From Nannocystis sp. RBIL2 (GTDB lineage: Bacteria > Myxococcota_A > Polyangia > Nannocystales > Nannocystaceae): a stretch of DNA of 64,000 bases. Shown here piece by piece: positions 25,737-36,264 of this stretch. Position 1 is the stretch's first letter; each line of letters begins with the position of its first letter. A model generated the notes under the pieces. The model was not told where the DNA came from, did not search any database, and saw nothing but the letters and a program-made list of their open reading frames with translations. The stretch lies in contig NZ_JAPNJW010000002.1 of NCBI RefSeq assembly GCF_026626745.1, positions 5,232,151 through 5,296,150 on the forward strand. The letters are read 5' to 3'. A program made the translations under genes and the position numbers.

Positions 25737-26774
25737 ATGCGAAGCCGGCTCGTCGGCGTATCCGCGGTCCTGCTCGCCGCCTGTCTGCCGGTCGAGCCCG
25801 AGTATTTGATCACCGCCCCACGGTTCCGCGCCGTCCGCGTCGAGGTCGTCGAGCCGGGCGGCTATGCCTCGCTGCTCAACGTCCCCGAGGGCCGGCGGCG
25901 GGCCACCCCGCTCCCGCTCGACACCGTCGAGCTCACGGCAATCTTCGCGGCCCCGCCGGACGTGACCGTCCAGCCGCCGATCTGGCTCGTCTGCGGGCTC
26001 GCTTGCTACGAGAACGGCCCGCTGGCGGCGCTCGCGGGCGACCTCGCGGAGTGCCCCACCCCGCTGCCGCTCGACCTGTTCGACCCGTGTCGGCTCGCCG
26101 AGGGCCTGCAGGTCCGCGTCGGCCTCGCCGGCGTCTACACGCTCGCCCGCGGCCGGATCGAGCTGATCCTGATCGGCAGCCGCGACGACGACCTCACGCC
26201 CGCCACCTGCCTCGAGCGCGTGACCCGGCGGCCGCACACCGACCTCGAGCCGTGCATCGTCAGCCAGTGGTCCCTCGACCTGGGGCCGCTGTGGGCCGTG
26301 CTCCCGTTCGAGCCCGACGCCGGCGACGTCCCGCCCGAGATCCTCGCGCAAGAGGTCGACACCAACCCCGACGTCGCCGAGTTCCGCGTCACGCGCGAGC
26401 GCGGCGGGGACCACAGCGAGCAGCGCGTCGCCCCTGGCGGCAGCGTGGGCGTGCGCCGCGGCGACCGCATCAGCGTCGAGCCGATCTTCACCGCGGACTC
26501 GCTGCAGACGTTCTGGTACACCGTCGGCGACGAGCAGGACAAACCCTGGTCGGGCGAGCTGCGCAGCAACGAGGAGTGGATGAAGATCCGCGGCTGGCTC
26601 GACGCCCCGGCCCTCGATTTCAGTCGAGGATCCGTCCCGCGATGGGGCCCCGCTCCGATCACCTGGATCGTCCCCCACGACGTCGTGCCCACGCGCCTCT
26701 TCCTCGACGTCCGCGACAACCGTGACGGCCGCGGCGCCGCCGAGTTGTTGTTCGTCGCCGACGACGCCCCATGA
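25737..26774 (+). CDS. Lipoprotein of the duplicated receptor module, copy 1
   Basis: 345 residues. The signal MRSRLVGVSAVLLAAC gives a lipobox LAAC at Cys16. The body has no recognised domain. It is clearly paralogous to the protein at 29031: shared VEVVEPGGYxSLLNVPxxRRRA, LPLDTVEL, QPPIWxxC, GSRxxxLTPxxCLER, EEVDTNP-type and IVPHDVVPTxLxLD segments. Six conserved Cys suggest disulfides in the periplasm or at the surface. Its stop overlaps the start of the receptor-like gene (ATGA), so the two are translationally coupled and probably work together, perhaps as a lipid-anchored partner of the outer-membrane barrel. Confidence 0.7.
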   Translation: MRSRLVGVSAVLLAACLPVEPEYLITAPRFRAVRVEVVEPGGYASLLNVPEGRRRATPLPLDTVELTAIFAAPPDVTVQPPIWLVCGLACYENGPLAALAGDLAECPTPLPLDLFDPCRLAEGLQVRVGLAGVYTLARGRIELILIGSRDDDLTPATCLERVTRRPHTDLEPCIVSQWSLDLGPLWAVLPFEPDAGDVPPEILAQEVDTNPDVAEFRVTRERGGDHSEQRVAPGGSVGVRRGDRISVEPIFTADSLQTFWYTVGDEQDKPWSGELRSNEEWMKIRGWLDAPALDFSRGSVPRWGPAPITWIVPHDVVPTRLFLDVRDNRDGRGAAELLFVADDAP

Positions 26775-28853
26775 TCGCCCTCGGCCTGTACGCCGCCCTC
26801 GCGGCCGCCGATCCGGCCCCCGTCGAACGCCCCGCGCGCGACCGCGTGCAGGGCACCTTGCGCAGCGCCGGCGAGCGCCAGCCCGTCGTCGGCGCGCGAG
26901 TGTTCGCCACCCCGGGCCGCGGCCCCGCGTGGACGCGCGAGGCCGTGTCCGACCGCGACGGCCGGTTCGTCCTCGCCGACCTGCCGGCCCGTGACTTCGT
27001 GCTCACCGTCGTCGCCGCCGGCCACCAGCGATTCGAGCAGCCGACCACTGCCGCCTATTGGTCGCGCCGCAAGCCGCCGACGATCTACCTCCAGCCGCAC
27101 GGCGCGGGCGGTTATCGCACGATCGTCGAGCAGCAGCGGATCACCCGGCCGAGCACCGTCAGCACCAAGTTGCAGCCGGAGGAGATCACCAACCTCCCCG
27201 GCAGCCAGGGCGACCCGCTGCGCGCCTTGCAAAACCTGCCCGGCGTCGCGCGGGTCCCCGGCGGCCTCGGCCTCATCGTCCTGCGCGGCGCGGCCCCCAA
27301 TCAATCGCAGGTGTTCTTCGGCGAGCACCCGCTCCCGCGCGCCTTCCACGTCCCGGGCCTCGCCAGCGTCGTCCAGACCGGCGTCCTGCAGGGCCTCGAA
27401 TACGTGCCCGGCAACTTCTCCGCCCATTACGGCAACGCCGTCGGCGGCCTCGTCCACCTCACCCCGCGGGTCGGCCGGCGCGACGGCCTGCACGGTCACG
27501 CCAAGCTCGACATCACCTCGGTCGGCGCCCTGCTCGAGGGCCCGTTCGGCAAGGGCGGCTCGTTCCTGCTCGCGGCCCAGCGCGGCTACCTCGACCTCGT
27601 CTACAAGGCCCTGCCCGAGGACGTGACCTACGGCGACGTCGTCCAGCCGCGCTACCACGATTATCAATTCATCTTCGACCACCCCGCCGGCCGCGGCGGC
27701 ACCCTCACAGTGCGGTTCATCGGCGCCTCGGACGACCTGCGGATCGCCTCGAGCGGCCTCCCGACCTTCCGCATGCGCGCCGCGTTCGACCGCGTCGACC
27801 TCGCCTATCGCAAGCGTCACGGCCGCTGGGACTTCTTGCTCGCCCCGGCGGTCCGGTTCGACCGCTCGTTCTACGACGCCTTCGGCGTCAACAACCGGCG
27901 CGGCGACGTCGATCGTCGCCGGCGCCCGCGTCAACGCCTTCACCGCCGCCGACAACGCCGAGTTCACCGTCGACCCGCGCCTGTTGCTGCGCTACAGCCC
28001 GCACGAGCGGGTCCGCTTCCAGCTCGGCGCCGGCATGTACTCGCAGCCGAGCCTGCGCAAGGCTCTGGAGACGACCGGCCTCATCTACCAGACGACGCCG
28101 GACGGCCCCTCGTTCGGCCTCGGCTACGTCGTCCTGCCCGGCGCCGCCCGCTACCTCGACCCGCAGCTCGAGTTTCAACCCGGCCGCCGCGTCGGCGCCA
28201 GCCAGGCCGCGCAGTACAGCGCCAACGTCCATGTCGACCTCACGGCCGCGCTCGGCCTCGACGCCACGATCTTCTACCGCCGCGTCCGCGACCATCTCCC
28301 GCCCGACCCCGAGTACCCCGAGCTGCCCGACACGGCCTCCGCCACCCACGGCGTCGAGCTCATGCTGCGTCACGACCTCACCGCGCGCCTGTTCGGCTGG
28401 GTCGCCTACACCTGGATGCGCTCCGACGCCCGCCGCCTCTACCCCGACGGCACCGTCATGCGCACCCCGGCCGACTTCGATCAGCGCCACAACCTCGTCA
28501 TGCTGGTCGGCTACAAGCTCCCGCGCCGCTGGTCGATCGCCGCCCGCTTCCGCCTCGTCACCGGCCTGCCGTTCACCCCATTCGTCGGCGGCCTCGACCA
28601 CATGGGCGACGGCGCCTACCCGATCGCCGGCCCCGTCAACAGCGCCCGCATGCCGGTGTTCCACCAGCTCGACCTCCGCCTCGACCGCACGTGGATCTTG
28701 CACCGCTGCGTCGTCGGGGCCTACCTCGACGTGCAGAACGTGTACAACCGCGCCAACGCCGAGGGCGTGATGTACTCGGCCGACTACGCCAGCACCCGCG
28801 CCGTCGTCGGCGTCCCGATCTTGCCGGTGCTCGGCGTCAAGGTCAGCTACTGA
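26771..28853 (+). pseudogene. TonB-receptor-like outer-membrane protein, copy 1, broken by a deletion
   Basis: The first part (26771 to about 27910) matches the intact paralog at 30053: signal peptide, carboxypeptidase-regulatory-like domain (VQGTLRSAGERQPVVGARVF), plug-like region (LRALQNLPGVARVPGGLGLIVLRG) and early barrel. At 27910/27911 the frame is lost. The reading continues in another frame (ATSIVAGARVNAFTA... to the final VSY at 28853) and aligns again with the paralog. Comparison shows that about 206 bases, equivalent to 31205-31410 of the paralog, are missing; 206 is not a multiple of three. The result is two half-frames. It could be a real pseudogene or an assembly error; the short shared GTCG at the junction fits a deletion between microhomologies. 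Confidence 0.75.
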
Positions 28854-28936
28854 ACATGAACTTTATGACATGACCCGAAAGACACGTCCACATGCCCTCA
28901 CCCGACCATACGGGCTGACATGACCTCGGGGACATC
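28854..28936. repeat. Dispersed palindromic elements between the two module copies
   Basis: ACATGAACTTTATGACATG, then CCCGAAAGACACGTCC from the base after the stop, and GACATGACC...GGGGACATC at 28917-28936. Confidence 0.6.
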
Positions 28937-29030
28937 TCTCCCATTCCCGCCCGTCGCCCCGGCCCGGCGAGAAGAACCGCACGGAGATTCGACTGGCCGC
29001 CGCAGCCGCACCGCGCTAGCGTGCTCAGCG

Positions 29031-30056
29031 ATGAAGCGGTGGCTGCTCGCGCTCGGCCCCCTCGTATCGGCCGCCTGCGTCCCGACCGAGTACGACTGGC
29101 TGGTCGTCGACGCGACCTTCCGCGGCCTGCTCGTCGAGGTCGTCGAGCCCGGCGGCTACGGCTCCTTATTAAATGTTCCGCCGGACCGGCGTCGGGCCTT
29201 CGTCCTCCCGCTCGACACCGTCGAGCTCGAGTGGAAGGTCGCCGTCCCGCCCGGCCAGGAGCTGCAGCCGCCGATCTGGATCGCCTGCGCGTCGCAGTGC
29301 CGGGATTCGTTGTGGAGCGGGATCAGTCTCCTCGAGCTGGCCGACTGCCCCGATCCGATGCCGATCGGCATCCCCGACTCATGCCGGCTCGGCGAGGACC
29401 ACCGGATCCGCGTCCACCTGGGCGGCGCGTATGCCCCCGATCCGGGGTTCGTGCTCCTGCTCGTCGGCAGCCGCCGCCCGGAGCTCACGCCCCAGGCCTG
29501 TCTCGAACGGCTGAGCGCATCGCCGCGCCCCGATCTGGGCCCGTGCTTCGTCGTCCTGCGCGAGCCGCCGTTCAGCGAAACGCCGCTCGGCCTGCCGTTC
29601 TTGCCGGGGTCCGTCGAGGCTCCGCCCGAGGTCCTCGCGGAGGAGGCCGACACCAACCCCACCGTGCTGGGATTCACCGTCACGCGCGAGCGCAGCGGCG
29701 TCCGCGAGGACCTCCTCGTCGACCTCGGCGTCGCCGTCCCGGTCCGCCGCGGCGATCGCATCGTCGTCGAGCCGCGCTTCGCCGCCGACGCTGCGCAGGA
29801 GTACTGGACCTCCTACTACGAATCATGGTCGGGCCCGCTCGAGCAACACACCGAAGTGTTCGGGTACCAGCTGTTGTTCAGCGAGCCCGTCGTCTTCGAC
29901 GGTCCCGACCGACAACCGGTCGGCGCCGAGCTCGTGCCCCCGACCTTCGTCGTCCCGCATGACGTCGTGCCCACCACCCTCTGGCTCGACATCGTCGACG
30001 ATCGCCGGGGCAAGGCCTTCGTCGAGCTGCAGTTCGTCCCCGAAGACGACGCATGA
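29031..30056 (+). CDS. Lipoprotein of the duplicated receptor module, copy 2
   Basis: 341 residues from ATG 29031; the upstream in-frame extension to 28920 is repeat-derived. The signal MKRWLLALGPLVSAAC gives lipobox SAAC (Cys16). It is paralogous over its full length to the protein at 25737, with the same Cys pattern and IVPHDVVPT-type C-terminal motif (here FVVPHDVVPTTLWLD). It overlaps the intact receptor gene by the same ATGA arrangement. No family is recognised. Conservation of the pair after duplication suggests the lipoprotein and barrel form one functional unit. Confidence 0.7.
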   Translation: MKRWLLALGPLVSAACVPTEYDWLVVDATFRGLLVEVVEPGGYGSLLNVPPDRRRAFVLPLDTVELEWKVAVPPGQELQPPIWIACASQCRDSLWSGISLLELADCPDPMPIGIPDSCRLGEDHRIRVHLGGAYAPDPGFVLLLVGSRRPELTPQACLERLSASPRPDLGPCFVVLREPPFSETPLGLPFLPGSVEAPPEVLAEEADTNPTVLGFTVTRERSGVREDLLVDLGVAVPVRRGDRIVVEPRFAADAAQEYWTSYYESWSGPLEQHTEVFGYQLLFSEPVVFDGPDRQPVGAELVPPTFVVPHDVVPTTLWLDIVDDRRGKAFVELQFVPEDDA

Positions 30057-32386
30057 TCGCCCTCGCCTTCTTCGCCTGCCTCCTCGCCGCCGCCCCGGCG
30101 TCCGGCCAGCCAGCGGCCCGGGCCGCCGTGCAGGGCACCCTGCGCAGCGCCGGCGAGCGCCTGCCGGTCGCCGGCGCCCGCGTCTTCGCCCGCGCGCGCA
30201 AGGGCCCCGCGTGGACGCGCGAGGCAGTGTCCACCGGCGACGGCCGCTTCCTCCTCACCGACCTGCCCTCCCGCGACTTCGTCCTCATCGTCGTCGCCTC
30301 CGGCCACCAGCGCTTCGAGCAGCCCACTCCTGCGGCCTACTGGTCGCGCCGCAGGCCGCCGACGATCTACCTCCAGCCCCAGGGCGCGGGCGGCTATCGC
30401 ACGATCGTCGAGCAGGAGCGCGTCAGCAAGCCGAGCCCCGTCAGCACCAAGCTGCAGCCCGAGGAGATCGCCAACCTCCCCGGCAGCCAGGGCGACCCGC
30501 TGCGCGCCTTGCAGAACCTGCCCGGCGTGGCCCGCGTCCCCGGCGGCCTCGGCCTCCTCATCTTGCGCGGCGCGGCGCCCAATCAATCGCAGGTGTTCTT
30601 CGGCGAGCACCCGCTCCCGCGCGCCTTTCACATCCCCGGCCTCGCCAGCATCGTCCCGGCCGGCGTGCTGCAGGGCATCGAATACGTGCCCGGCAACTTC
30701 TCCGCGCATTACGGCAACGCCGCCGGCGGCATCATCCATCTCACCCCGCGGGTCGGCCGGCGCGACGGCGTCCACGGTCAGGTCAAGCTCGACATCATCT
30801 CGGCCGGCGCCCGGCTCGAGGGCCCGTTCGGCAGGGGTGGCTCGTTCATCCTCGCGGCTCAGCGCGGCTACCTCGACCTCGCCCTGCGCGCCCTGCCCGA
30901 CGACGCCACCCGCGGCCTGCCCGCCATCACCCCGCGCTATCACGATTATCAATTCATCTTCGACCACCCGGCCGGTCGTGGAGGCACCGTCACGATGCGG
31001 TTCCTCGGCGCAGCCGACACGTTCAAGTTCCGTGCGGCCTACAGCCCCGGCGAGGGCATGAGCATGCAAAACGGCTTCCACCGGGTCGACCTCGCCTACC
31101 GCAAGCGCCACGGCCGCTGGGACTTCCTGCTCGCCCCCGCGGTGCGAATCGACCGCACCGACTACGACGGCGGCTGGGAATTCATGCGGCGGCGCAACGA
31201 CATCGTCGGCCTCCTGCGCGCCGAGGCCAGCGTCCGCCCGTGGCGACCGCTTCGGCTCACCCTCGGCGTCGACACCCAGCTCGACCACTACCGCTCGTTC
31301 CGCCGCGCCCGAGGGGGGGACAAGAACCTCCTCATCGACACGCGCACACGGGGCTTCCTCACCAGCACCGGCGTCTACCTGCACTCCCAGCTCGAGCTCG
31401 GGCGCTACGCGATCATCGCCGGCGCCCGCTTCAACGCGTTCACCGGCGCGCTCAATGCGGCGCACACCGTCGATCCGCGGCTACTGCTGCGCTACACCCC
31501 TCACGAGCGGGTCCGGATCCAGCTCGCCGCCGGCACGTACTCGCAGGCCAGCTATCGCCGCAGCAGCACCAGCGCCGGCGTCTTCAGCCAGTGGGGCGGC
31601 CCCAATCTGCCGCTCGGCGGGCCCACCGTCTACTCCGGCGATTACCTGACCGTATTCCCCGCCGCCATTCGCTACCTCGATCCTCAGCTGGAGTTCGATC
31701 CGGAGGGACGGATCGGCGCCAGTCGGGCCGTCCAGTACAGCGCCAACCTCCACGTCGACCTCTCCGACAGCATCGAGCTCGACACCACCCTGTTTTATCG
31801 CAAGTTCCGCGCCAACACCCCGCCGGATCCCGGCGTCCCGGATATGCCCGACGTCCGCTCTACCACCACCGGCGTCGAGATCATGCTGCGCCACGACCTC
31901 ACCGCCCGGATGTTCGGGTGGATCGCCTACACCTGGATGCGCTCGACGACCACGATCTCGTTCGCCGAGATGTACGAGACGCAAAAGGTCCCGAGCGACT
32001 TCGATCAGCGCCACAACCTCGTCATGCTGGTCGGTTACAAGCTCCCGCGCCGCTGGTCGATCGCCGGCCGGTTCCGCCTCGTCACCGGTCTGCCCTACAC
32101 CCCGTTCATCGGCGCGATCGACAGCGAGAATTATTACGCCGGCGACCTCGCGCCGCTGTTCGGCGCGCCCAACAGCGCGCGCATGCCGGTGTTCCACCAG
32201 CTCGACCTCCGCGTCGACCGCACGTGGATCTTGCAACGCTGCGTGGTCGGGGCCTACCTCGACGTGATGAACGTGTACAACCACCAGAACGCCGAGGGTA
32301 TCACCTATTCGCAGGACTACGCCCGCACCCGCGCGGCCGTCGGCCTGCCGATCCTGCCCGTCCTCGGCGTGCAGGTCACCTACTGA
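30053..32386 (+). CDS. TonB-dependent-receptor-like outer-membrane protein, intact copy
   Basis: 777 residues. Signal peptide MIALAFFACLLAAAPASGQ; a carboxypeptidase-regulatory-like beta domain at about 25-90 (VQGTLRSAGERLPVAGARVF, GRFLLTDLPSRDFVLIV); a plug-like domain at about 125-240 (LPGSQGDPLRALQNLPGVAR, ILRGAAPNQSQVFFGEHPLP, IEYVPGNFSAHYGNAAGGIIHL); then a barrel of alternating strands ending in the aromatic Tyr typical of outer-membrane proteins (LGVQVTY). No TonB box can be named with confidence. Substrate unknown. Coupled to the upstream lipoprotein; convergent with a small membrane-protein gene after 10 bases. Confidence 0.8.
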   Translation: MIALAFFACLLAAAPASGQPAARAAVQGTLRSAGERLPVAGARVFARARKGPAWTREAVSTGDGRFLLTDLPSRDFVLIVVASGHQRFEQPTPAAYWSRRRPPTIYLQPQGAGGYRTIVEQERVSKPSPVSTKLQPEEIANLPGSQGDPLRALQNLPGVARVPGGLGLLILRGAAPNQSQVFFGEHPLPRAFHIPGLASIVPAGVLQGIEYVPGNFSAHYGNAAGGIIHLTPRVGRRDGVHGQVKLDIISAGARLEGPFGRGGSFILAAQRGYLDLALRALPDDATRGLPAITPRYHDYQFIFDHPAGRGGTVTMRFLGAADTFKFRAAYSPGEGMSMQNGFHRVDLAYRKRHGRWDFLLAPAVRIDRTDYDGGWEFMRRRNDIVGLLRAEASVRPWRPLRLTLGVDTQLDHYRSFRRARGGDKNLLIDTRTRGFLTSTGVYLHSQLELGRYAIIAGARFNAFTGALNAAHTVDPRLLLRYTPHERVRIQLAAGTYSQASYRRSSTSAGVFSQWGGPNLPLGGPTVYSGDYLTVFPAAIRYLDPQLEFDPEGRIGASRAVQYSANLHVDLSDSIELDTTLFYRKFRANTPPDPGVPDMPDVRSTTTGVEIMLRHDLTARMFGWIAYTWMRSTTTISFAEMYETQKVPSDFDQRHNLVMLVGYKLPRRWSIAGRFRLVTGLPYTPFIGAIDSENYYAGDLAPLFGAPNSARMPVFHQLDLRVDRTWILQRCVVGAYLDVMNVYNHQNAEGITYSQDYARTRAAVGLPILPVLGVQVTY

Positions 32387-32396
32387 TTCGTCTCGC

Positions 32397-32648
32397 TCAC
32401 GCCCCGAGCATCAACGCGACGATCGCCAGCGCCGCGAACACCAGACCCAGATAGGTGTACTTGTCACGCCGCAGCGCGATCGCCAGGAGCGCACAGACCA
32501 CCGCGGGCGCGGTGTACAGCATCATCTGCTCCCATCCGACGCGGTGCCCCTTCATGCCCGCCTCCACGAACGCGACCGCCCCCATCGACATCGCCACGTA
32601 CGCGAGGAACGTCGGCACGAAGCTCTTCTTCTGCGGTGTCTCGGCCAT
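32397..32648 (-). CDS. Small membrane protein
   Basis: 83 residues with three hydrophobic segments: FVPTFLAYVAMSMGAVAFV, MMLYTAPAVVCALLAIAL and YLGLVFAALAIVALMLGA, separated by short charged loops. The start ATG 32648 follows no strong Shine-Dalgarno sequence. No family is recognised. It lies downstream of another membrane protein on the same strand (94-base gap), so they may share a transcript. Confidence 0.5.
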   Translation of the reverse strand: MAETPQKKSFVPTFLAYVAMSMGAVAFVEAGMKGHRVGWEQMMLYTAPAVVCALLAIALRRDKYTYLGLVFAALAIVALMLGA

Positions 32649-32742
32649 GGCGAAGGGCTAACCGATCGCCGCCGCTCTGTCGATCACGAAGCGCCGCCGG
32701 AATTCGCATCCCGGCCAGCCGCCTTCGCACGAACGCAAGCCC

Positions 32743-33135
32743 TCAGCCCTCGCGGTCGCGCCCGGCCGCCAGCAGCAGCAGCGCCGCACAGCCGGCGCTG
32801 ACGCCCGCGTTGACGTGCAGGTCCGCGGACGCGAGCCCGACCCTGTCGCCCCAGTAGAGCCACTGCGTCGCCGCGTCCCAGCCATAAAAACCCGCGTTGG
32901 CCAGCAAGATCGCCCGCCGGTCGGCCGCCCGGCCGATCCGCAGCGTCAGCAACACCACCGCCGCCATGAACACGTGGAAGCTGGCGATGCTGAACCACTG
33001 GAACTCGCGCGTCGGCGTCATCGCCCCGCCGCGGTACTGGGCGTCGAGCGGCCCCGGGTCGAACATCAGCGTGCACGCGATCAGCAGGTTGAACAGCGCG
33101 TAGACGACGACGATGCACTTGCTGGAGCGCGGCAC
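32743..33135 (-). CDS. Four-helix membrane protein of unknown function
   Basis: 130 residues with helices at about 8-25 (IVVVYALFNLLIACTLMF), 47-65 (FSIASFHVFMAAVVLLTL), 75-95 (AILLANAGFYGWDAATQWLYW) and 103-124 (LHVNAGVSAGCAALLLLAA). Start GTG 33135 is supported by AAGGAGAG about 8 bases upstream. Conserved-looking polar residues inside helices (His, Asn, Trp) could bind a ligand, but no family is assigned. Confidence 0.6.
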   Translation of the reverse strand: MPRSSKCIVVVYALFNLLIACTLMFDPGPLDAQYRGGAMTPTREFQWFSIASFHVFMAAVVLLTLRIGRAADRRAILLANAGFYGWDAATQWLYWGDRVGLASADLHVNAGVSAGCAALLLLAAGRDREG

Positions 33136-33452
33136 GAGATTCTCTCCTTCTATAAAAACGTACTACGGATCGTTCATCACCCGCGAAGCTGTCCCAAAAG
33201 ACATCCCGTACCTCATCCTCGCCGGACCCTCTTCCCCTTTTAAAGAATGTGTGAGGAGCGAGGGACGTGCATCGGCCTTCGCGCGGGCGACTCGCACGTG
33301 CACCGACGCAGACGTCGCACCCGGGCAGTTCGCCACGGCAGGCCGTGAGCGCGCGGCCTCGCGCCGCGGATCGTCACGTTCGGCCGCGTCAGGCGCCGGG
33401 GCTCGCCGCGTATACTTGGCGCCGACCTGTCCCCGCAGACAGGAGGAGTCCC
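33136..33452. other. Divergent promoter region, about 317 bases
   Basis: Holds the Shine-Dalgarno of the minus-strand membrane protein (33141-33150), an AT-rich patch at about 33150-33165 (TATAAAAACG), a palindromic element at 33188-33207 (GCTGTCCC...GACATCCC) and the palindrome-embedded Shine-Dalgarno of the kinase gene. No further gene is seen. Confidence 0.5.
33426..33448 (+). promoter_or_regulatory. Strong Shine-Dalgarno sequence within a palindromic element
   Basis: CCTGTC (33427-33432) pairs with GACAGG (33438-33443); the 3' arm runs directly into AGGAGGAG (33441-33448), four bases before the kinase ATG. Hairpin formation would partly sequester the ribosome binding site. Confidence 0.5.
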
Positions 33453-34685
<1,233 letters not shown>

Positions 34686-34694
34686 GCGCATCGA

Positions 34695-34712
34695 CCTGTC
34701 CCGAGAGACAGG
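34695..34712. repeat. Dispersed palindrome after the kinase gene
   Basis: Perfect 6-bp arms CCTGTC and GACAGG with loop CCGAGA, 9 bases after the kinase stop. Confidence 0.7.
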
Positions 34713-34926
34713 CGCCGCGCCCTCCGTGAATGCGAGCCGAGCCGCGGCGCTCCGCCGGCGGGACCGACAGCCTCGGCCGGCCCCGCGGCAGCGGCAGGAG
34801 CACACTGCCGCGGCGAGCCGCAGCCGATCGCCGAGGCAGCGCCGATTCGCTCGACTGCCAGCATTTCCTCGCCCGGCGACCGCCGCGCCGTTGCCACGCG
34901 GCGCGGCCCGGCCCAGAGATCGGCGC

Positions 34927-36117
34927 ATGGGCGGTCTGAATCTCGGAAGAGTCTTCGGCGTGCGGATCGCGGCCGATTGGAGCCTGTTCGTCGCCCTGTG
35001 GCTGGTCGCGGTCAGCCTCGCGCTGGGCTCGTTCCCGGTCTGGCACCCCGAGTGGGGCGACGGCCTGCGCTGGGCCATCGCCTGCGTCGCCGCGGTGCTG
35101 CTGTTCGCCTCGGTGCTGGTCCACGAGCTGTCGCACGCCCTGGTCGCGCGCAGCTACGGCCTCGAGGTGCGCAGCATCCATTTGTTCGTGTTCGGCGGCG
35201 TCGCCAACATCGAGCGCGAGCCCGAGACCCCGCGCGCCGAGCTCGCAATGGCCATCGTCGGCCCGCTGACGAGCATCGGCCTCGGCGTGGTGTTCTTGGC
35301 GCTCGGGGGCTGGCTCGCCCGCCTCGGCGGCGACCCCGAGCGATTGATGCGAGACCTCGGCCCGACCGCGACCCTGCTGTTCTGGCTCGGCCCGCTCAAC
35401 CTCTTCCTCGGCCTGTTCAACCTGCTGCCGGGCTTCCCGCTCGACGGCGGCCGGGTCCTGCGCGCGCTGCTGTGGCGCGCCACCGGCGACCTGCAGGCGG
35501 CCACCCGCTGGGCCTCGCTGTCGGGGCAGGCGATCGGCTTCGTGCTGGTGTTCGCCGGCATGGCGATGATCTTCGGCGCGCGCCTGCCGTGGTTCGGCAC
35601 CGGCGTCGTCTCGGGGCTGTGGATCAGCGTGATCGGGTGGTTCCTCGCCAGCGCCGCGGCCATGAGCTACCGCCAGCTCGTGATCATGCATTTGGTCGAG
35701 GGCGTGCCGGTGCGGCGATTGATGCGCCGCGACGTCGCCGCGGTCCCGCCGACCCTGCCGGTGGCTCGCCTGGTCGACGATTACCTGATGCGCAGCGATC
35801 AGCGGGCCTTCCCGGTGATCTCCGGCGACCGGCTGGCCGGCATCGTCTGCCTCGAGGACGTGCGGGTGGTCGAGCGCGACGTGTGGAACGACATCGAGGT
35901 CGGCACGATCATGACCCCGGCGGCCGCGCTCGAGACGGTCAGCGTCGACGACGAGCTCACCGTGGCGATGCGGGCCTTCAGCCGCAAGGACGTCGAGCAA
36001 TTGCCGGTCGTCGACGGCGAGCGGCTGGTCGGCGTGCTGCGCCGGCGCGACATCCTCAAATGGCTCGAGTTGCAGGCGCCTCGCGGCGAGCGGCCGGTGC
36101 AGCCGCGACCGGCCTGA
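34927..36117 (+). CDS. Site-2-protease-like intramembrane metalloprotease with CBS pair
   Basis: 396 residues from ATG 34927. The N-terminal domain is an M50 zinc protease within the membrane: HELSH at 66-70 in a hydrophobic helix, and the third ligand in NLLPGFPLDGGRVLRA (Asp about 173). Six or so membrane helices are visible to about residue 245. Two CBS domains follow (MRRDVAAVPPTLPVARLVDDYLM... and IMTPAAALETVSVDDELTVAM), which bind adenosyl ligands and regulate the protease in this group (the Rip3/SpoIVFB-like S2P class). Such proteases release membrane-tethered regulators. The anchored kinase just upstream is on the same strand, but the 241-base gap weakens an operon claim. Confidence 0.88.
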   Translation: MGGLNLGRVFGVRIAADWSLFVALWLVAVSLALGSFPVWHPEWGDGLRWAIACVAAVLLFASVLVHELSHALVARSYGLEVRSIHLFVFGGVANIEREPETPRAELAMAIVGPLTSIGLGVVFLALGGWLARLGGDPERLMRDLGPTATLLFWLGPLNLFLGLFNLLPGFPLDGGRVLRALLWRATGDLQAATRWASLSGQAIGFVLVFAGMAMIFGARLPWFGTGVVSGLWISVIGWFLASAAAMSYRQLVIMHLVEGVPVRRLMRRDVAAVPPTLPVARLVDDYLMRSDQRAFPVISGDRLAGIVCLEDVRVVERDVWNDIEVGTIMTPAAALETVSVDDELTVAMRAFSRKDVEQLPVVDGERLVGVLRRRDILKWLELQAPRGERPVQPRPA

Positions 36118-36264
36118 ACCGCCGAGGGGCGCGCGAGCCGGCGGCGGGTGGCCGGCGCGCACCCGGACAAGCCCTGATCGGGACACCCGCGAATCGCCCC
36201 CGCGACGGGTCCCCGCGGCGCCGCGGTGGTGGCATTCGCTGGGAAGACGTCCAACGCTGCGGGC

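Noticed and set aside
33208..33452. N-terminal extension of the kinase from an upstream start at 33267
   Set aside because: The added residues are Arg/Ser/Pro-rich and repeat-derived, while ATG 33453 has an almost ideal Shine-Dalgarno sequence.
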